Positions 1-8,660 of a stretch of DNA of 64,000 bases are shown piece by piece (positions within the stretch are counted from its first letter, which is position 1; each line of letters starts with the position of its first letter). The notes below the pieces were generated by a model. It ran no database searches, had not been told where the DNA came from, and saw nothing but the letters and a program-made list of their open reading frames with translations. A program made the translations under genes and the position numbers. Origin of the DNA: Flavobacterium sp. 140616W15 (GTDB lineage: Bacteria > Bacteroidota > Bacteroidia > Flavobacteriales > Flavobacteriaceae); assembly GCF_003668995.1 (NCBI RefSeq), contig NZ_CP033068.1:3472001-3536000 (forward strand). The letters are read 5' to 3'.

Positions 1-1429
1 CTTGTAACGCTGGCGCAACCAGTTTTCCTGAGTTAATAGACATTCCCTGAAATCCGATTGCTGACATATTGTGTTGACCACAAGCGTTCATACAACCACT
101 AATTTTTATTTCGATTTCTTGATTATTGCTGTATTGTGGATATTCGGCATTTAGCACTTTTTCTAATTCTTCGGCAATTCCTGTACTGCTTGCAATTCCT
201 AAGTTACAAGTATCTGTACCTGGACAAGCTGTAATATCGGCTGTAGAATTATACCCTAAATTCACAAATCCTAACTTAGCTAACTCTTGATAAAAGAAAG
301 GTAAATTCTCTTCTTTTACATGACGTATTACAATATTCTGACGCAATGAAAAACGCAATTCGTTTGCTGCATAATTCTTAATCAAATCTGCTAATATTCT
401 AGCTTTATCAGTATAAAAATCTCCTAGTAATACTTTAATTCCGATAGCGTAATATCCATCTTGTTTCTGAGCAATTACGTTTGATTTTTTCCAAGCTTCA
501 TAAGCTGCTTCATCTTCGATAGTAACCGATGGAACGGTTAATAATGGCTCTGGAATTGGCGCATCAAAAGCTGTTGTATCTATTTCGTATGTTTCAAAAG
601 CAATTGCTTTTTTCTCTTGTTCAACCAAATCAAGGAAAGTATCTCTTCCTATCTCTTTGATTAAAAATTTCATACGCGCTTTCATTCTTTTGGCGCGTTC
701 TCCGTATCTGTCAAAAATACGAATCACACCTTCTGCCGTTGGGATAATCTGGTTAGCAGGTACAAATTCCGAAAGTAATTCGGCATGTGCCGGTTGCGAA
801 CCTAGTCCTCCTCCTAACATGATTTTAAATCCACGAACACCATCTACAATTTTTGGAATAAATCCTAAATCGTGCAAATAGCTCAATGCAGTATCTTCAT
901 CTGATGATGAAAACGAAATTTTAAATTTACGTCCCATTTCCTGACAAATAGGGTTTCTCAATAAGTATTGGAACAAACCATGTGCGTATGGCGAAACATC
1001 AAATGGTTCGTTTACATCTACACCAGCTAATTCGCTTGCTGTAATATTACGAACGGTGTTTCCACAAGCTTCACGCAAAGTAACATCATCTTTAGCTAGA
1101 TTAGCCCAAAGTTCTGGAGTTCTGTCTAAACTTACATAGTGAATCTGAATGTCCTGACGTGTTGTAATATGCAAACGTCCTGTAGAATATTCATCAGAAA
1201 CTTTAGTAATACGTACTAATTGCTCGCTGGTAACTTTACCAAATGGCAATTTAATACGAATCATTTGAACGCCTTCCTGGCGTTGCCCGTAGATTCCACG
1301 TGCTAAACGAAGACTACGAAAACGCTCATCATCAATTTTCCCTCCACGGAATAAATGAATCTTTTTTTCTAGATCGATAATCTCTTTCTGAACTATCGGA
1401 TTTTCTATTTCTGTTCTAAAACTTTCCAT
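1..1429 (-). CDS. Siroheme sulfite/nitrite reductase (3' end outside the window)
   Basis: Ferredoxin-type sulfite or nitrite reductase carrying siroheme and a [4Fe-4S] cluster. Translating the minus strand from the ATG at 1429 gives an open frame that runs off the window edge (about 476 residues seen). The N-terminal half has the family's conserved GRLHITTRQDIQIH stretch. The cluster/siroheme ligands are visible near the truncated end as ACPGTDTC (C-x5-C) and SGCMNACGQH (C-x3-C). As last seen gene of an operon with cysH, cysD and cysN, its likely job is six-electron reduction of sulfite to sulfide. The family cannot be split into sulfite and nitrite reductases from sequence alone, so the sulfite role is inferred from context. 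A 129-bp spacer separates it from cysN. Confidence 0.9.
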   Translation of the reverse strand, partial: MESFRTEIENPIVQKEIIDLEKKIHLFRGGKIDDERFRSLRLARGIYGQRQEGVQMIRIKLPFGKVTSEQLVRITKVSDEYSTGRLHITTRQDIQIHYVSLDRTPELWANLAKDDVTLREACGNTVRNITASELAGVDVNEPFDVSPYAHGLFQYLLRNPICQEMGRKFKISFSSSDEDTALSYLHDLGFIPKIVDGVRGFKIMLGGGLGSQPAHAELLSEFVPANQIIPTAEGVIRIFDRYGERAKRMKARMKFLIKEIGRDTFLDLVEQEKKAIAFETYEIDTTAFDAPIPEPLLTVPSVTIEDEAAYEAWKKSNVIAQKQDGYYAIGIKVLLGDFYTDKARILADLIKNYAANELRFSLRQNIVIRHVKEENLPFFYQELAKLGFVNLGYNSTADITACPGTDTCNLGIASSTGIAEELEKVLNAEYPQYSNNQEIEIKISGCMNACGQHNMSAIGFQGMSINSGKLVAPALQ

Positions 1430-1558
1430 TTGTTTTTTCGCTTTAAGCTATAAGCTTCTTTAAACTTTATTCTTTTCTTTGGGTTATAAGCTTTAGGCTT
1501 ACTAAACACCTTATATTTTTTTGCTTAAAGCTTACAGCCTAAAGCGTATTGCAGGGAA

Positions 1559-2803
1559 TTATCGAATGAATCCTACTCCTGCAGTTGTATTGGTTGCGGT
1601 ATCAATCAGGATAAAAGCTCCGTTTGATTTATTGTCGTTATAGGCATCAAAATATAAAGGCTTACTCAATTTAATGCTTACTTCACCTATTTCGTTTATT
1701 GCTAATTGAGTTGCTGGTGTTGTACCTGAATAATCGGTTGCGATTGTATTCTTAATACTTTCTACTTTTGCCAAAACTCTGTTTGTATTATGCTGAACGA
1801 TATATTTTGTTCCAGGAACTAACTTTTTAGAATCCATCCAACAAACTGTTGTTGTGATGTCTTTTTCTATTTTAGGAAGTTCCGTAGATTTTACAATCAT
1901 ATCTCCTCTGGTAACATTGATATCATTTTCTAATTCAATTGTGATTGATGAACCTGCAATTGCTTCATCATATTGTTTATCAAAAAAATGAATATTCTTT
2001 ACTTTAGATTCTGTTAATGAAGGTAAAACGGTTACGGCATCTCCTACTTTAATGGAGTTCCCATATAATTTACCAGCATATCCTCTAAAATCATGGTACT
2101 CTTCAGTCTTTGGACGAATTACTGTTTGAACTGGAAAACGTGCTTCTCCTTTTTCAAAAACATCTGTTGGCTCTAAAGCTTCTAAATGTTCCAAAACAGT
2201 TTGTCCGTCATACCATTTCATATTTTCCGATTTATCAACTACGTTTCCTCCGTTGATTGCACTTAATGGAATATAACTTACGTTTTGTTCTTTGAAAGTA
2301 CTTTTAGCATTTAATGCCTGAAAATCAGCTTTGATTTTATTAAAAACTTCTTCTGAATAATCGACTAAGTCCATTTTGTTTATTGCAACAATTACCTCTT
2401 TTACTCTCAATAAATTATTGATAAAAAAGTGACGGTACGTTTGCTCGATTACTCCTTTACGAGCATCAATCAAAATGATTGAAACTTGCGAAGTCGAAGC
2501 TCCTGTAACCATGTTACGTGTATACTCTACGTGACCTGGTGTATCGGCAATAATGTAACTTTTCTTAGCTGTCGAAAAATATATATGCGCTACATCAATA
2601 GTGATTCCTTGTTCTCTTTCTGCTACTAATCCGTCAGTTGCTAATGAAAAATCTAGATAATCGTAACCTTTTAATTTGCTGCTTTTTTCTATTGCTTCTA
2701 TTTTATCTGTAGTCAATGATTTTGTATCATACAATAATCTTCCAATTAAAGTACTCTTTCCGTCATCTACACTTCCTGCTGTTGCTATTTTTAAAACTTC
2801 CAT
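1559..2803 (-). CDS. cysN: Sulfate adenylyltransferase subunit 1 (GTPase subunit)
   Basis: GTP-hydrolysing subunit of ATP sulfurylase; with CysD it makes adenosine 5'-phosphosulfate (APS) from sulfate and ATP. From the start at 2803 the G1 loop is GSVDDGKS (residues 10-17), the G3 motif DTPGH is at 87-91 and the G4 motif NKMD at 142-145, followed by elongation-factor-like beta-barrel domains. The frame is open 15 codons further upstream (to 2848), but the second Met (MEVLKIATAGS) fits the family N-terminus better, giving 414 residues. There is no fused APS-kinase domain, which agrees with the APS-type reductase encoded upstream. It sits between cysD and the sulfite reductase on the same strand. 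Confidence 0.95.
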   Translation of the reverse strand: MEVLKIATAGSVDDGKSTLIGRLLYDTKSLTTDKIEAIEKSSKLKGYDYLDFSLATDGLVAEREQGITIDVAHIYFSTAKKSYIIADTPGHVEYTRNMVTGASTSQVSIILIDARKGVIEQTYRHFFINNLLRVKEVIVAINKMDLVDYSEEVFNKIKADFQALNAKSTFKEQNVSYIPLSAINGGNVVDKSENMKWYDGQTVLEHLEALEPTDVFEKGEARFPVQTVIRPKTEEYHDFRGYAGKLYGNSIKVGDAVTVLPSLTESKVKNIHFFDKQYDEAIAGSSITIELENDINVTRGDMIVKSTELPKIEKDITTTVCWMDSKKLVPGTKYIVQHNTNRVLAKVESIKNTIATDYSGTTPATQLAINEIGEVSIKLSKPLYFDAYNDNKSNGAFILIDTATNTTAGVGFIR

Positions 2804-2811
2804 TCTTATAT

Positions 2812-2860
2812 TTTGTTTCAGGCTTAACTTTTTTGTTTCAGGTTTCAAGTTTCACGTTGC
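2812..2860. repeat. GTTTCA-type spacer repeat between cysD and cysN
   Basis: Units TTTCAGG, TTTCAGG and TTTCACG in succession. It overlaps the unused upstream extension of cysN, which supports the later cysN start. Confidence 0.45.
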
Positions 2861-2928
2861 TTACCTTTTGAGCTAAAATTTAAATCTGTATGTTTTTATT
2901 TTCTTAATTCTAACTTTTAATTAATCAA

Positions 2929-3843
2929 TTAAAAGTACCCTTGTTGTTTTCTTTTCTCCATTGCTGCTTCAGAACGTTTGTCATCAATTCTGGCTCCTCT
3001 TTCAGAGATTGTCGATGTTCTAATCTCACCCACAACTTCTTTAATCGTAGCTGCATAAGATTCAACAGCGGCTGTACAACTCATATCTCCAACAGTTCTA
3101 AAACGAACAATTCTTTCTTCTATTTGTTCATCTTCTTCTTGATATACATAAGGAGAATGTGACCATATTAATCCATCTCTCAAGAAAACTTTACGTTTGT
3201 GTGAAAAATAAATAGATGGAATTTCAATTTTTTCTTGTTCGATATAACTCCATACATCTAGTTCTGTCCAGTTTGAAATTGGAAAAACACGTACGTTTTG
3301 TCCATTTTCAATTTTTCCGTTTAGAATATCAAATAACTCTGGGCGTTGATTTTTTTCATCCCATTGACCGAAATCATCACGAACTGAAAAAATACGCTCT
3401 TTTGCTCTTGCTTTTTCTTCATCTCTACGTGCTCCACCAATACAAGCATCAAACTTAAATTCTTCAATAGCATCTAAAAGTGTAGTTGTCTGCAAACTGT
3501 TTCTACTAGAATATTTTCCAGTTTCTTCTACAACTTTTCCTTCATCAATAGCATCCTGAACATTTCTTACGATTAATTCTAACCCTAGCTCTGCAACTAA
3601 TTTATCTCTAAATTCTATTGTTTCAGGAAAGTTATGTCCTGTATCAACATGCAATAGTGGGAAAGGTATTTTTGCAGGAAAGAATGCTTTTTGTGCTAAA
3701 CGCACTAAAGTAATCGAATCTTTACCTCCTGAAAAAAGTAAAACCGGTTTATCAAACTGAGAAATTACTTCTCTAAAAATGTATATCGCTTCGCTTTCTA
3801 AAGCATTTGTTTTTAATACTGAACTCATTGTTTTTTGTTTCAA
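2929..3843 (-). CDS. cysD: Sulfate adenylyltransferase subunit 2
   Basis: Catalytic subunit of ATP sulfurylase, a member of the PP-loop ATP pyrophosphatase superfamily. The PP-loop is SGGKDS at residues 38-43; GGARRDEEKARAKER and the C-terminal RGARIDDKRSEAAMEKRKQQGYF-type end (positions about 282-304) are typical of CysD. Length 304 is normal. A second Met at residue 6 (start 3828, MSSVLKTN) is an equally plausible start. It lies between cysH and cysN in the minus-strand sulfate-reduction operon. The spacers on both sides hold degenerate GTTTCA-type repeats (see repeat entries). Confidence 0.96.
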   Translation of the reverse strand: MKQKTMSSVLKTNALESEAIYIFREVISQFDKPVLLFSGGKDSITLVRLAQKAFFPAKIPFPLLHVDTGHNFPETIEFRDKLVAELGLELIVRNVQDAIDEGKVVEETGKYSSRNSLQTTTLLDAIEEFKFDACIGGARRDEEKARAKERIFSVRDDFGQWDEKNQRPELFDILNGKIENGQNVRVFPISNWTELDVWSYIEQEKIEIPSIYFSHKRKVFLRDGLIWSHSPYVYQEEDEQIEERIVRFRTVGDMSCTAAVESYAATIKEVVGEIRTSTISERGARIDDKRSEAAMEKRKQQGYF

Positions 3844-3872
3844 AGTTTGAAGTTTAAAGTTTCAGGTTTAAC
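3831..3872. repeat. GTTTCA-type spacer repeat between cysH and cysD
   Basis: GTTTCAAAGTTTGAAG and TTTAAAGTTTCAGG, same class as 2812-2860. Confidence 0.45.
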
Positions 3873-3937
3873 AACCTCATCTAAAAACTTTTAACCATTA
3901 TTATTTTTTATTCTATTCTCTTTAATGCCTCTTTGCT

Positions 3938-4648
3938 CTATTCTTTCTTAGCACTATGCAAACCACATTCTTTATGGCTTGACTCCCACCACCATCTTCC
4001 AGCTCTAATATCTTCGTCTGGCAAAATTGCTCTTGTACATGGTGCACAACCTATACTTACAAACCCTTTTTTATGCAATGCATTTTGAGGTACGCTATGC
4101 TCTTGTAGATAATCCTCAACTTCTTGTAATGACCATTTTAATAATGGATTAAATTTTATTATTTCAAAATTGGCATCATATCCAAACAATTGCAAATCAT
4201 TTCTATTTTCAGATTGCTCAGCTCTTAAACCTGTTATCCAAACTGCATTTCCTGCTAAAGCTTTTCTTAACGGAACTACTTTACGAATAAAGCAACATTC
4301 CTTTCTATTCTCAACTGATTCATAAAAGCTATTTGGACCCTTTACTTTTAGCAAGTTTTCTACAGCAATTGCTTCTGGAAAATAAACCTCAATATGCTTT
4401 TTATATTTTTTTAATGTTCTATGAAAAACATCGTATGTTTCCTGAAATAATCTTCCAGTATCTAATGTGAAAATGGTAATTTCGATATTATTTTTAGCAA
4501 TAAAATCGGTAATAACCTGATCTTCCTGACCAAATGAAGTCGAAAAAACTACTTTGTCTTTGTATTCATTAGCCAAAAAAGTCAATGTTTCTTCTAAAGA
4601 AAAATCTTTTGTTTTAGCTAATAAAGATGTAATGTTAGTTGCACTCAT
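3938..4648 (-). CDS. cysH: Assimilatory adenylyl-sulfate (APS) reductase
   Basis: Thioredoxin-dependent reductase giving sulfite and AMP. The 236-residue protein has the phosphosulfate-binding STSFGQEDQ stretch (36-44). It also has the four cluster cysteines that distinguish APS reductases from PAPS reductases: the Cys-Cys pair at 118-119 (ECCFIRK) and CAPC at 201-204. The C-terminal KECGLH holds the catalytic Cys228. A [4Fe-4S] cluster and APS specificity are therefore expected, and no APS kinase gene is needed or seen. The gene starts 24 bp after the permease gene stop and is cotranscribed with cysD and cysN by strand and spacing. Confidence 0.94.
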   Translation of the reverse strand: MSATNITSLLAKTKDFSLEETLTFLANEYKDKVVFSTSFGQEDQVITDFIAKNNIEITIFTLDTGRLFQETYDVFHRTLKKYKKHIEVYFPEAIAVENLLKVKGPNSFYESVENRKECCFIRKVVPLRKALAGNAVWITGLRAEQSENRNDLQLFGYDANFEIIKFNPLLKWSLQEVEDYLQEHSVPQNALHKKGFVSIGCAPCTRAILPDEDIRAGRWWWESSHKECGLHSAKKE

Positions 4649-4672
4649 ATTCTTGATATTCCTAAATAATTA

Positions 4673-5590
4673 TTATAATAATTTAGATAATGTTTTTAAA
4701 CTCAAAAGGATAATTAATATTCCTACTGCCACCATCATTGGCTTTCTTTTGATCTTGTTTACTAAAAAAGCAGCAAGAGGAGCGGCGATTACACCTCCCA
4801 AAATCAAACCTATAATAACTTGCCATCCATGGATTCCTCCAAAAAGCATAAATGTTACGCCACTTGCAAATGAAACTGCAAACTCAGCAGCATTTACTGA
4901 TCCAATTGTATAACGAGGATTTCTGCCTCTTCCTAACAATGTAGAAGTTACAATTGGTCCCCAACCTCCTCCTCCAACAGAATCCATAAATCCGCCAAAG
5001 GTTGCCAATATCCCAAGACGCTTAGTTTTCTTTTTGATTATATTTTTATTTAATGCTTTTCTGATAATTATTATTGCCAATACAATCATGTATACAGCAA
5101 TGAATGGCTTTATAACATCTCCATCAATAACATCTGAGAGTAAATAAGCTCCTGTAATTGAACCTAAAACTCCTGGAATCAATAAATTCTTAACCAATTT
5201 TTTATTGATATTCCCAAACTTATGATGTGATATCGCCGATGCTCCTGTTGTAAACATCTCAGCAACGTGAACACCACCACTACTAACCACTGGAGAAACC
5301 CCATAAGCCAATAAAAAAGAAGTCGATGTAGCTCCATAACCCATTCCTAATGTACCATCTACTAATTGAGCAAAAACTCCAATTAAGAAAAACACCAAAA
5401 ACTCTTGATTAAATCCATCAAGGAAACCTTGCCAAGAAAAATCAGCATGATGATTATAAATTAATACTGAAATCAAACCCAACAACAATAAAGCAGGAAT
5501 GATTACCCATAATTGCTTCGAAAACGATCCGCCTGATTTTGTTGCCACAGTATTTAATTCCAATTCTTTTTCCATCTTCCAAGTATTCAT
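4673..5590 (-). CDS. TauE/SafE-family permease, first gene of sulfate operon
   Basis: Polytopic inner-membrane protein of the sulfite exporter TauE/SafE family (305 residues). A cytoplasmic N-terminus of about 25 residues precedes the first hydrophobic segment (WVIIPALLLLGLISVLIY). The two family half-repeats are visible, with glycine-rich segments LVDGTLGMGYGATS and FMDSVGGGGWGP. Being promoter-proximal to cysH-cysD-cysN-sulfite reductase suggests transport of sulfate, sulfite or another sulfur anion. Direction and substrate cannot be read from sequence. A second Met at residue 6 (5575) is an alternative start. A good Bacteroidota promoter lies at 5636-5665 and a palindrome at 5604-5626 lies between it and the gene. 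Confidence 0.85.
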   Translation of the reverse strand: MNTWKMEKELELNTVATKSGGSFSKQLWVIIPALLLLGLISVLIYNHHADFSWQGFLDGFNQEFLVFFLIGVFAQLVDGTLGMGYGATSTSFLLAYGVSPVVSSGGVHVAEMFTTGASAISHHKFGNINKKLVKNLLIPGVLGSITGAYLLSDVIDGDVIKPFIAVYMIVLAIIIIRKALNKNIIKKKTKRLGILATFGGFMDSVGGGGWGPIVTSTLLGRGRNPRYTIGSVNAAEFAVSFASGVTFMLFGGIHGWQVIIGLILGGVIAAPLAAFLVNKIKRKPMMVAVGILIILLSLKTLSKLL

Positions 5591-5603
5591 TTTATTTTAA
5601 AAT

Positions 5604-5626
5604 CTATTACCCTATCGGGTTAGTAG
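5604..5626. promoter_or_regulatory. Candidate repressor operator of the sulfate-reduction operon
   Basis: Imperfect palindrome reading CTATTACCC-TATC-GGGTTAGTAG on the plus strand. It lies just downstream of the predicted transcription start of the minus-strand sulfate operon, where a bound repressor would block transcription. An Rrf2-family regulator gene is nearby (7134) and its own upstream region has a related CTA...TAG palindrome (7230-7240). The link to Rrf2 is inference. Confidence 0.45.
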
Positions 5627-5635
5627 ATTACAATG

Positions 5636-5665
5636 CAAAATTAACACTTATTTCTAAATAACAAA
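5636..5665 (-). promoter_or_regulatory. Promoter of the sulfate-reduction operon
   Basis: On the minus strand: TTTG (5665-5662), an 18-nt spacer, then TAATTTTG (5643-5636). This is a full match to the Bacteroidota sigma-ABfr consensus TTTG...TAnnTTTG, with the same 18-nt spacing as the metK promoter. It would start transcription near 5630, about 40 nt before the permease ATG. Confidence 0.75.
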
Positions 5666-5853
5666 ATAATTTTTAATTTTTTTATATCTCTAATTATCTT
5701 CAGGTTACATATTAATACACAATAAAAATCTCAACAGATTCGTTTAACAAGCATAAAACACATTTTAACAAAGTAATGTTAGATTTTTCTAAATGTCTAC
5801 CAAATCCATAGGATTATCGTAAAATTGTTATTATTTTTACTCAAATTTTTTTT

Positions 5854-6636
5854 ATGGATTTCCAAATAGGTCTTGTAGTTGCAGGTTTAGTCGTAGGTTT
5901 TATAGTAGGATTAACAGGCGTAGGTGGTGGCTCTTTAATGACTCCTATTTTATTATATTTTGGAATTCCACCAACAACTGCAGTTGGTACCGATTTATTA
6001 TATGCCGCTTTTACCAAAATGGGAGGCGTATTTGTACATCATAAAAAGGGAAATATCAATTGGAAAATCACAGGCTGGCTTACTTTAGGAAGCGTCCCTG
6101 CCTCTTTACTTACCTTATGGATATTAAACAGTATAAAAACGGATATTTCTACTATTAATGCTGTCATAAAATACAGTCTAGGTTGGGCATTACTTTTTAC
6201 TTCAATTGCAATTTTGTTCAAAAAGAGATTATTAATATACTCTCAAAAACATGCTGGAGATAAATTTCATAGTGAAAGCCATACACAAAACATGCTAACC
6301 ATTGGGATTGGTGTATTACTTGGAGCAACCGTAACATTAACATCAATAGGGGCTGGAGCTTTAGGTACCGTTACTTTATTTTTTCTTTACCCCCTTTTGC
6401 CAACACCTCGCTTGGTAGGAACTGAGATTGCACATGCAGTTCCTTTAACACTTGTAGCCGGAATAGGTCATGCTTCAATGGGAAATTTAGACTTAATTTT
6501 ACTAGGTCAGTTATTACTAGGATCGCTTCCTGGAATTTTTATAGGAAGTATGCTAAGTGGAAAAGTTCCTGATTTATTTCTTAGAAATGCGATTGCTGTA
6601 ATGTTATTTTTAGCTGGATATAAATTGATTTTCTAG
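5854..6636 (+). CDS. TauE/SafE-family permease (second, divergent)
   Basis: 260-residue polytopic membrane protein of the TauE/SafE family, with the typical N-terminal glycine-rich GFIVGLTGVGGGSLMTPIL and a second half-repeat GATVTLTSIGAGALGT. It is divergent from the sulfate operon (264-bp intergenic region) and is a distant paralogue of the 4673-5590 permease rather than a recent duplicate. Transport of a sulfur oxyanion is a family-level guess. It stands alone and ends at the hairpin at 6661-6697. The ATG follows a T-rich tract with no ribosome-binding site, which is normal in this phylum. Confidence 0.85.
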   Translation: MDFQIGLVVAGLVVGFIVGLTGVGGGSLMTPILLYFGIPPTTAVGTDLLYAAFTKMGGVFVHHKKGNINWKITGWLTLGSVPASLLTLWILNSIKTDISTINAVIKYSLGWALLFTSIAILFKKRLLIYSQKHAGDKFHSESHTQNMLTIGIGVLLGATVTLTSIGAGALGTVTLFFLYPLLPTPRLVGTEIAHAVPLTLVAGIGHASMGNLDLILLGQLLLGSLPGIFIGSMLSGKVPDLFLRNAIAVMLFLAGYKLIF

Positions 6637-6660
6637 ACTAAACAAGCAATTAAATATATA

Positions 6661-6697
6661 AAAAAGACCATTTCGGACATACTGAAATGGTCTTTTT
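6661..6697. terminator. Bidirectional intrinsic terminator
   Basis: Near-perfect hairpin AAAGACCATTTC / GAAATGGTCTTTT with A-run before and T-run after. It separates the plus-strand permease from the convergent Rrf2 gene and can serve both. Confidence 0.85.
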
Positions 6698-6723
6698 TAT
6701 ATATATTTTAAAAACGTGATTGG

Positions 6724-7134
6724 CTAAAATGCAATATCGGCCAGTGAGTTATTCTCTAAAACTTTTAAGGTATTGTCTCTTACTTCGGTCATTAAACGTC
6801 TTGCTGCACAAGTAGTTTCATCGTCGCAATCATCACATTTTTCATAAAAATTATGACTTGCACATGGCAACAATGCAATAGGTCCTTCAAGAATACGGTA
6901 TACTTTCGCCATACTGATATCTTTTGGATCTTTTATCAGATAATAGCCTCCGCCTTTTCCTTTTTTAGCGCCAAGGAATCCCGAATTTCTTAATAGAAGC
7001 AAAATACTTTCCAAAAATTTAATCGAAATATGTTCGCTTTTAGCAATTTCAGCAATTTGTACAGGCTCGTTATTTTCTCGCCTGGCCAAATATGTTAAAG
7101 CCTTGATTCCGTATTTGGTTTTCTTTGAAAGCAC
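6724..7134 (-). CDS. Rrf2-family transcriptional regulator with four-cysteine cluster
   Basis: 136-residue winged-helix regulator of the Rrf2 family (IscR, NsrR, CymR, RsrR). It has the typical start MLSKKTKYGIKALTYLAR and the wing segment KKGKGGGYYL (58-67). Cysteines 91, 100, 103 and 109 lie in the region that binds a [Fe-S] cluster in IscR/NsrR, so cluster-based sensing is possible. In this genus the protein sits between sulfate-reduction and methionine genes, so control of sulfur assimilation (a CymR-like role) is the best inference. A TATTTTTG -7 element lies at 7178-7185 and a palindrome at 7230-7240 upstream, which could be autoregulatory. Confidence 0.88.
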   Translation of the reverse strand: MLSKKTKYGIKALTYLARRENNEPVQIAEIAKSEHISIKFLESILLLLRNSGFLGAKKGKGGGYYLIKDPKDISMAKVYRILEGPIALLPCASHNFYEKCDDCDDETTCAARRLMTEVRDNTLKVLENNSLADIAF

Positions 7135-7177
7135 TTATATAAATTTTAGATTGTAGACACTATATATTTTTCTGCAA

Positions 7178-7185
7178 CAAAAATA
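7178..7185 (-). promoter_or_regulatory. -7 promoter element of the Rrf2 gene
   Basis: TATTTTTG on the minus strand, matching TAnnTTTG, about 45 nt upstream of the Rrf2 ATG. No good TTTG element is seen at the expected distance upstream. Confidence 0.5.
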
Positions 7186-7229
7186 GGTTTTTTGAACGAG
7201 AAAAATAACTGAATGAATAATCAAGTTCT

Positions 7230-7240
7230 ACTAAATTAGT
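7230..7240. promoter_or_regulatory. Palindrome upstream of the Rrf2 gene (candidate operator)
   Basis: ACTAAATTAGT is a perfect 11-nt palindrome inside a longer imperfect one (CTACTAAATTAGTGTAG, 7229-7245). Its CTA/TAG ends resemble the palindrome at 5604-5626. Autoregulation is a guess. Confidence 0.35.
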
Positions 7241-7251
7241 GTAGTATAAAT

Positions 7252-7300
7252 AAAAAACGATTTTTAACTGCATAAAAGCTACAGTTAAAAATCGTTTTTT
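7252..7300 (-). terminator. Intrinsic terminator after metZ
   Basis: A 19-bp perfect stem (AACGATTTTTAACTG and its complement, with A/T tracts) closing an 11-nt loop. It lies 47 bp after the metZ stop and separates the methionine genes from the Rrf2 gene. Confidence 0.88.
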
Positions 7301-7346
7301 TTATATTATAATCAATTGTAGACTTTAAAATCCACAATCTAAACTT

Positions 7347-8519
7347 TTAAGAAAGTGCTTGCTCTAAATCGGCAATTACATCTTTTACTGTTTCTAAACC
7401 TACAGACACACGTACTAAACCTTGTGTAATACCAACTGCTAATTGATCTTCTTCAGACAATTTACTGTGAGTTGTTGATGCAGGATGCGTAACAATTGTT
7501 CTTGTATCTCCAATATTAGCCGATAGTGAACACAATTTTATTTTATCCAAAAATTTTCTACCAGCATCTATTCCGCCTTTTATTTCAAATGCAATAATAT
7601 TACCACCTAAAAGCATTTGCTTTTTGGCAATTTCATATTGTGGATGTGATTTTAAGAACGGATACTTAATACTGTTTACATTCGGGTGCGCCTCAAGAAA
7701 CTCAGCAACTTTCAAAGCATTTTCGCAATGTTTTTCAACTCGCACAACCAAAGTCTCTAAGCTTTTTGATAAAATCCAAGCATTAAACGGTGACAATGCT
7801 GGTCCTGTATTTCTTGAAAACAAATAAATTTGTCTGATTAAATCTTCTCTCCCTACTGTTACTCCTCCTAAAACACGTCCTTGACCATCGATTAATTTAG
7901 TAGCAGAATGTACTACCAAATGTGCTCCGTGTTTTATAGGCTGTTGAATATATGGCGTTGCAAAACAGTTATCAATAATTAAAATCAAATTGTGTTTTTT
8001 TGCAATTGTTCCAAGCAATTCCAAATCAATTACATCTACACCAGGGTTTGTTGGTGATTCGGCATATAATATTTTTGTATTGGGCTTGATAAAACTCTCA
8101 ATAGTTTCTGGTTTATTGATATCAAAATAAGAAGTTTCAATATTCCATTTTGGAAAATAAGTTACAAACAAGGCATGAGTTGAACCAAAAACACTACTTG
8201 CAGACACAATATGATCTCCTGCATTTAATAAAGCTGCAAAAGTAGAATATACCGCTGCCATTCCTGTTGCAAAGGCATAACCCGCTTCTGCCCCTTCCAT
8301 TTTACAAATTTTATCTACAAATTCGGTTGTGTTCGGGTTACTAAAACGGCTATAAATATTCCTGTCTTTTTCTTCCGTAAAAGAAGCTCGCATATCTTCG
8401 GCATCTTCAAATACAAAACTTGATGATAGGTACAATGGTACCGAATGCTCTAAATACTGGGATCTTTCTAATTGTGTTCTTATGGCTTGAGTTTCAAAAC
8501 CAAATTCTTGTTCATTCAT
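7347..8519 (-). CDS. metZ: O-succinylhomoserine sulfhydrylase / trans-sulfuration enzyme (MetZ-like)
   Basis: 390-residue PLP enzyme of the Cys/Met metabolism family. The PLP lysine is K208 in SATKLIDGQGR, a sequence typical of MetZ; SRFSNPNTTEF (57-67) and ATGMAAV (84-90) are substrate and cofactor-site motifs. It would add sulfide to an activated homoserine to give homocysteine. It is the last gene of a minus-strand run starting with metX and thrA, so it probably accepts the MetX product; acyl specificity (succinyl or acetyl) cannot be seen. A second sulfhydrylase, MetY, is encoded 8 kb away. A cystathionine gamma-synthase activity is the alternative. Confidence 0.85.
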   Translation of the reverse strand: MNEQEFGFETQAIRTQLERSQYLEHSVPLYLSSSFVFEDAEDMRASFTEEKDRNIYSRFSNPNTTEFVDKICKMEGAEAGYAFATGMAAVYSTFAALLNAGDHIVSASSVFGSTHALFVTYFPKWNIETSYFDINKPETIESFIKPNTKILYAESPTNPGVDVIDLELLGTIAKKHNLILIIDNCFATPYIQQPIKHGAHLVVHSATKLIDGQGRVLGGVTVGREDLIRQIYLFSRNTGPALSPFNAWILSKSLETLVVRVEKHCENALKVAEFLEAHPNVNSIKYPFLKSHPQYEIAKKQMLLGGNIIAFEIKGGIDAGRKFLDKIKLCSLSANIGDTRTIVTHPASTTHSKLSEEDQLAVGITQGLVRVSVGLETVKDVIADLEQALS

Positions 8520-8539
8520 TTTTTTTTTTGTTTTTTTAT

Positions 8540-8564
8540 TTCATGCTTCAAGTTTCAGGTTACA
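8540..8564. repeat. Degenerate GTTTCA-type spacer repeat (osmC-metZ)
   Basis: TTCAAGTTTCAGG-type sequence in the spacer between osmC and metZ. It resembles the spacers at 2812-2860, 3831-3872, 33866-33926 and 44044-44100. Confidence 0.45.
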
Positions 8565-8660
8565 CGATAAGCAAAAACCTTCACCTTGAATTTATGCAAG
8601 TGAATCTTTTTTAGCCAATCTAAAAATTATCTAATTCTCGAATTGACTAATTTTTTAATT

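Noticed and set aside
657..881. 74-codon plus-strand frame within the sulfite reductase gene
   Set aside because: It is antisense to a well-conserved reductase frame with ligands visible; no signal of its own. Many similar antisense frames (for example over cysD, hppA and tamL) were left out for the same reason.
4673..6636. Recent duplication of the two TauE/SafE permeases
   Set aside because: The two proteins share only family-level motifs, so they are old paralogues and not a fresh duplication.
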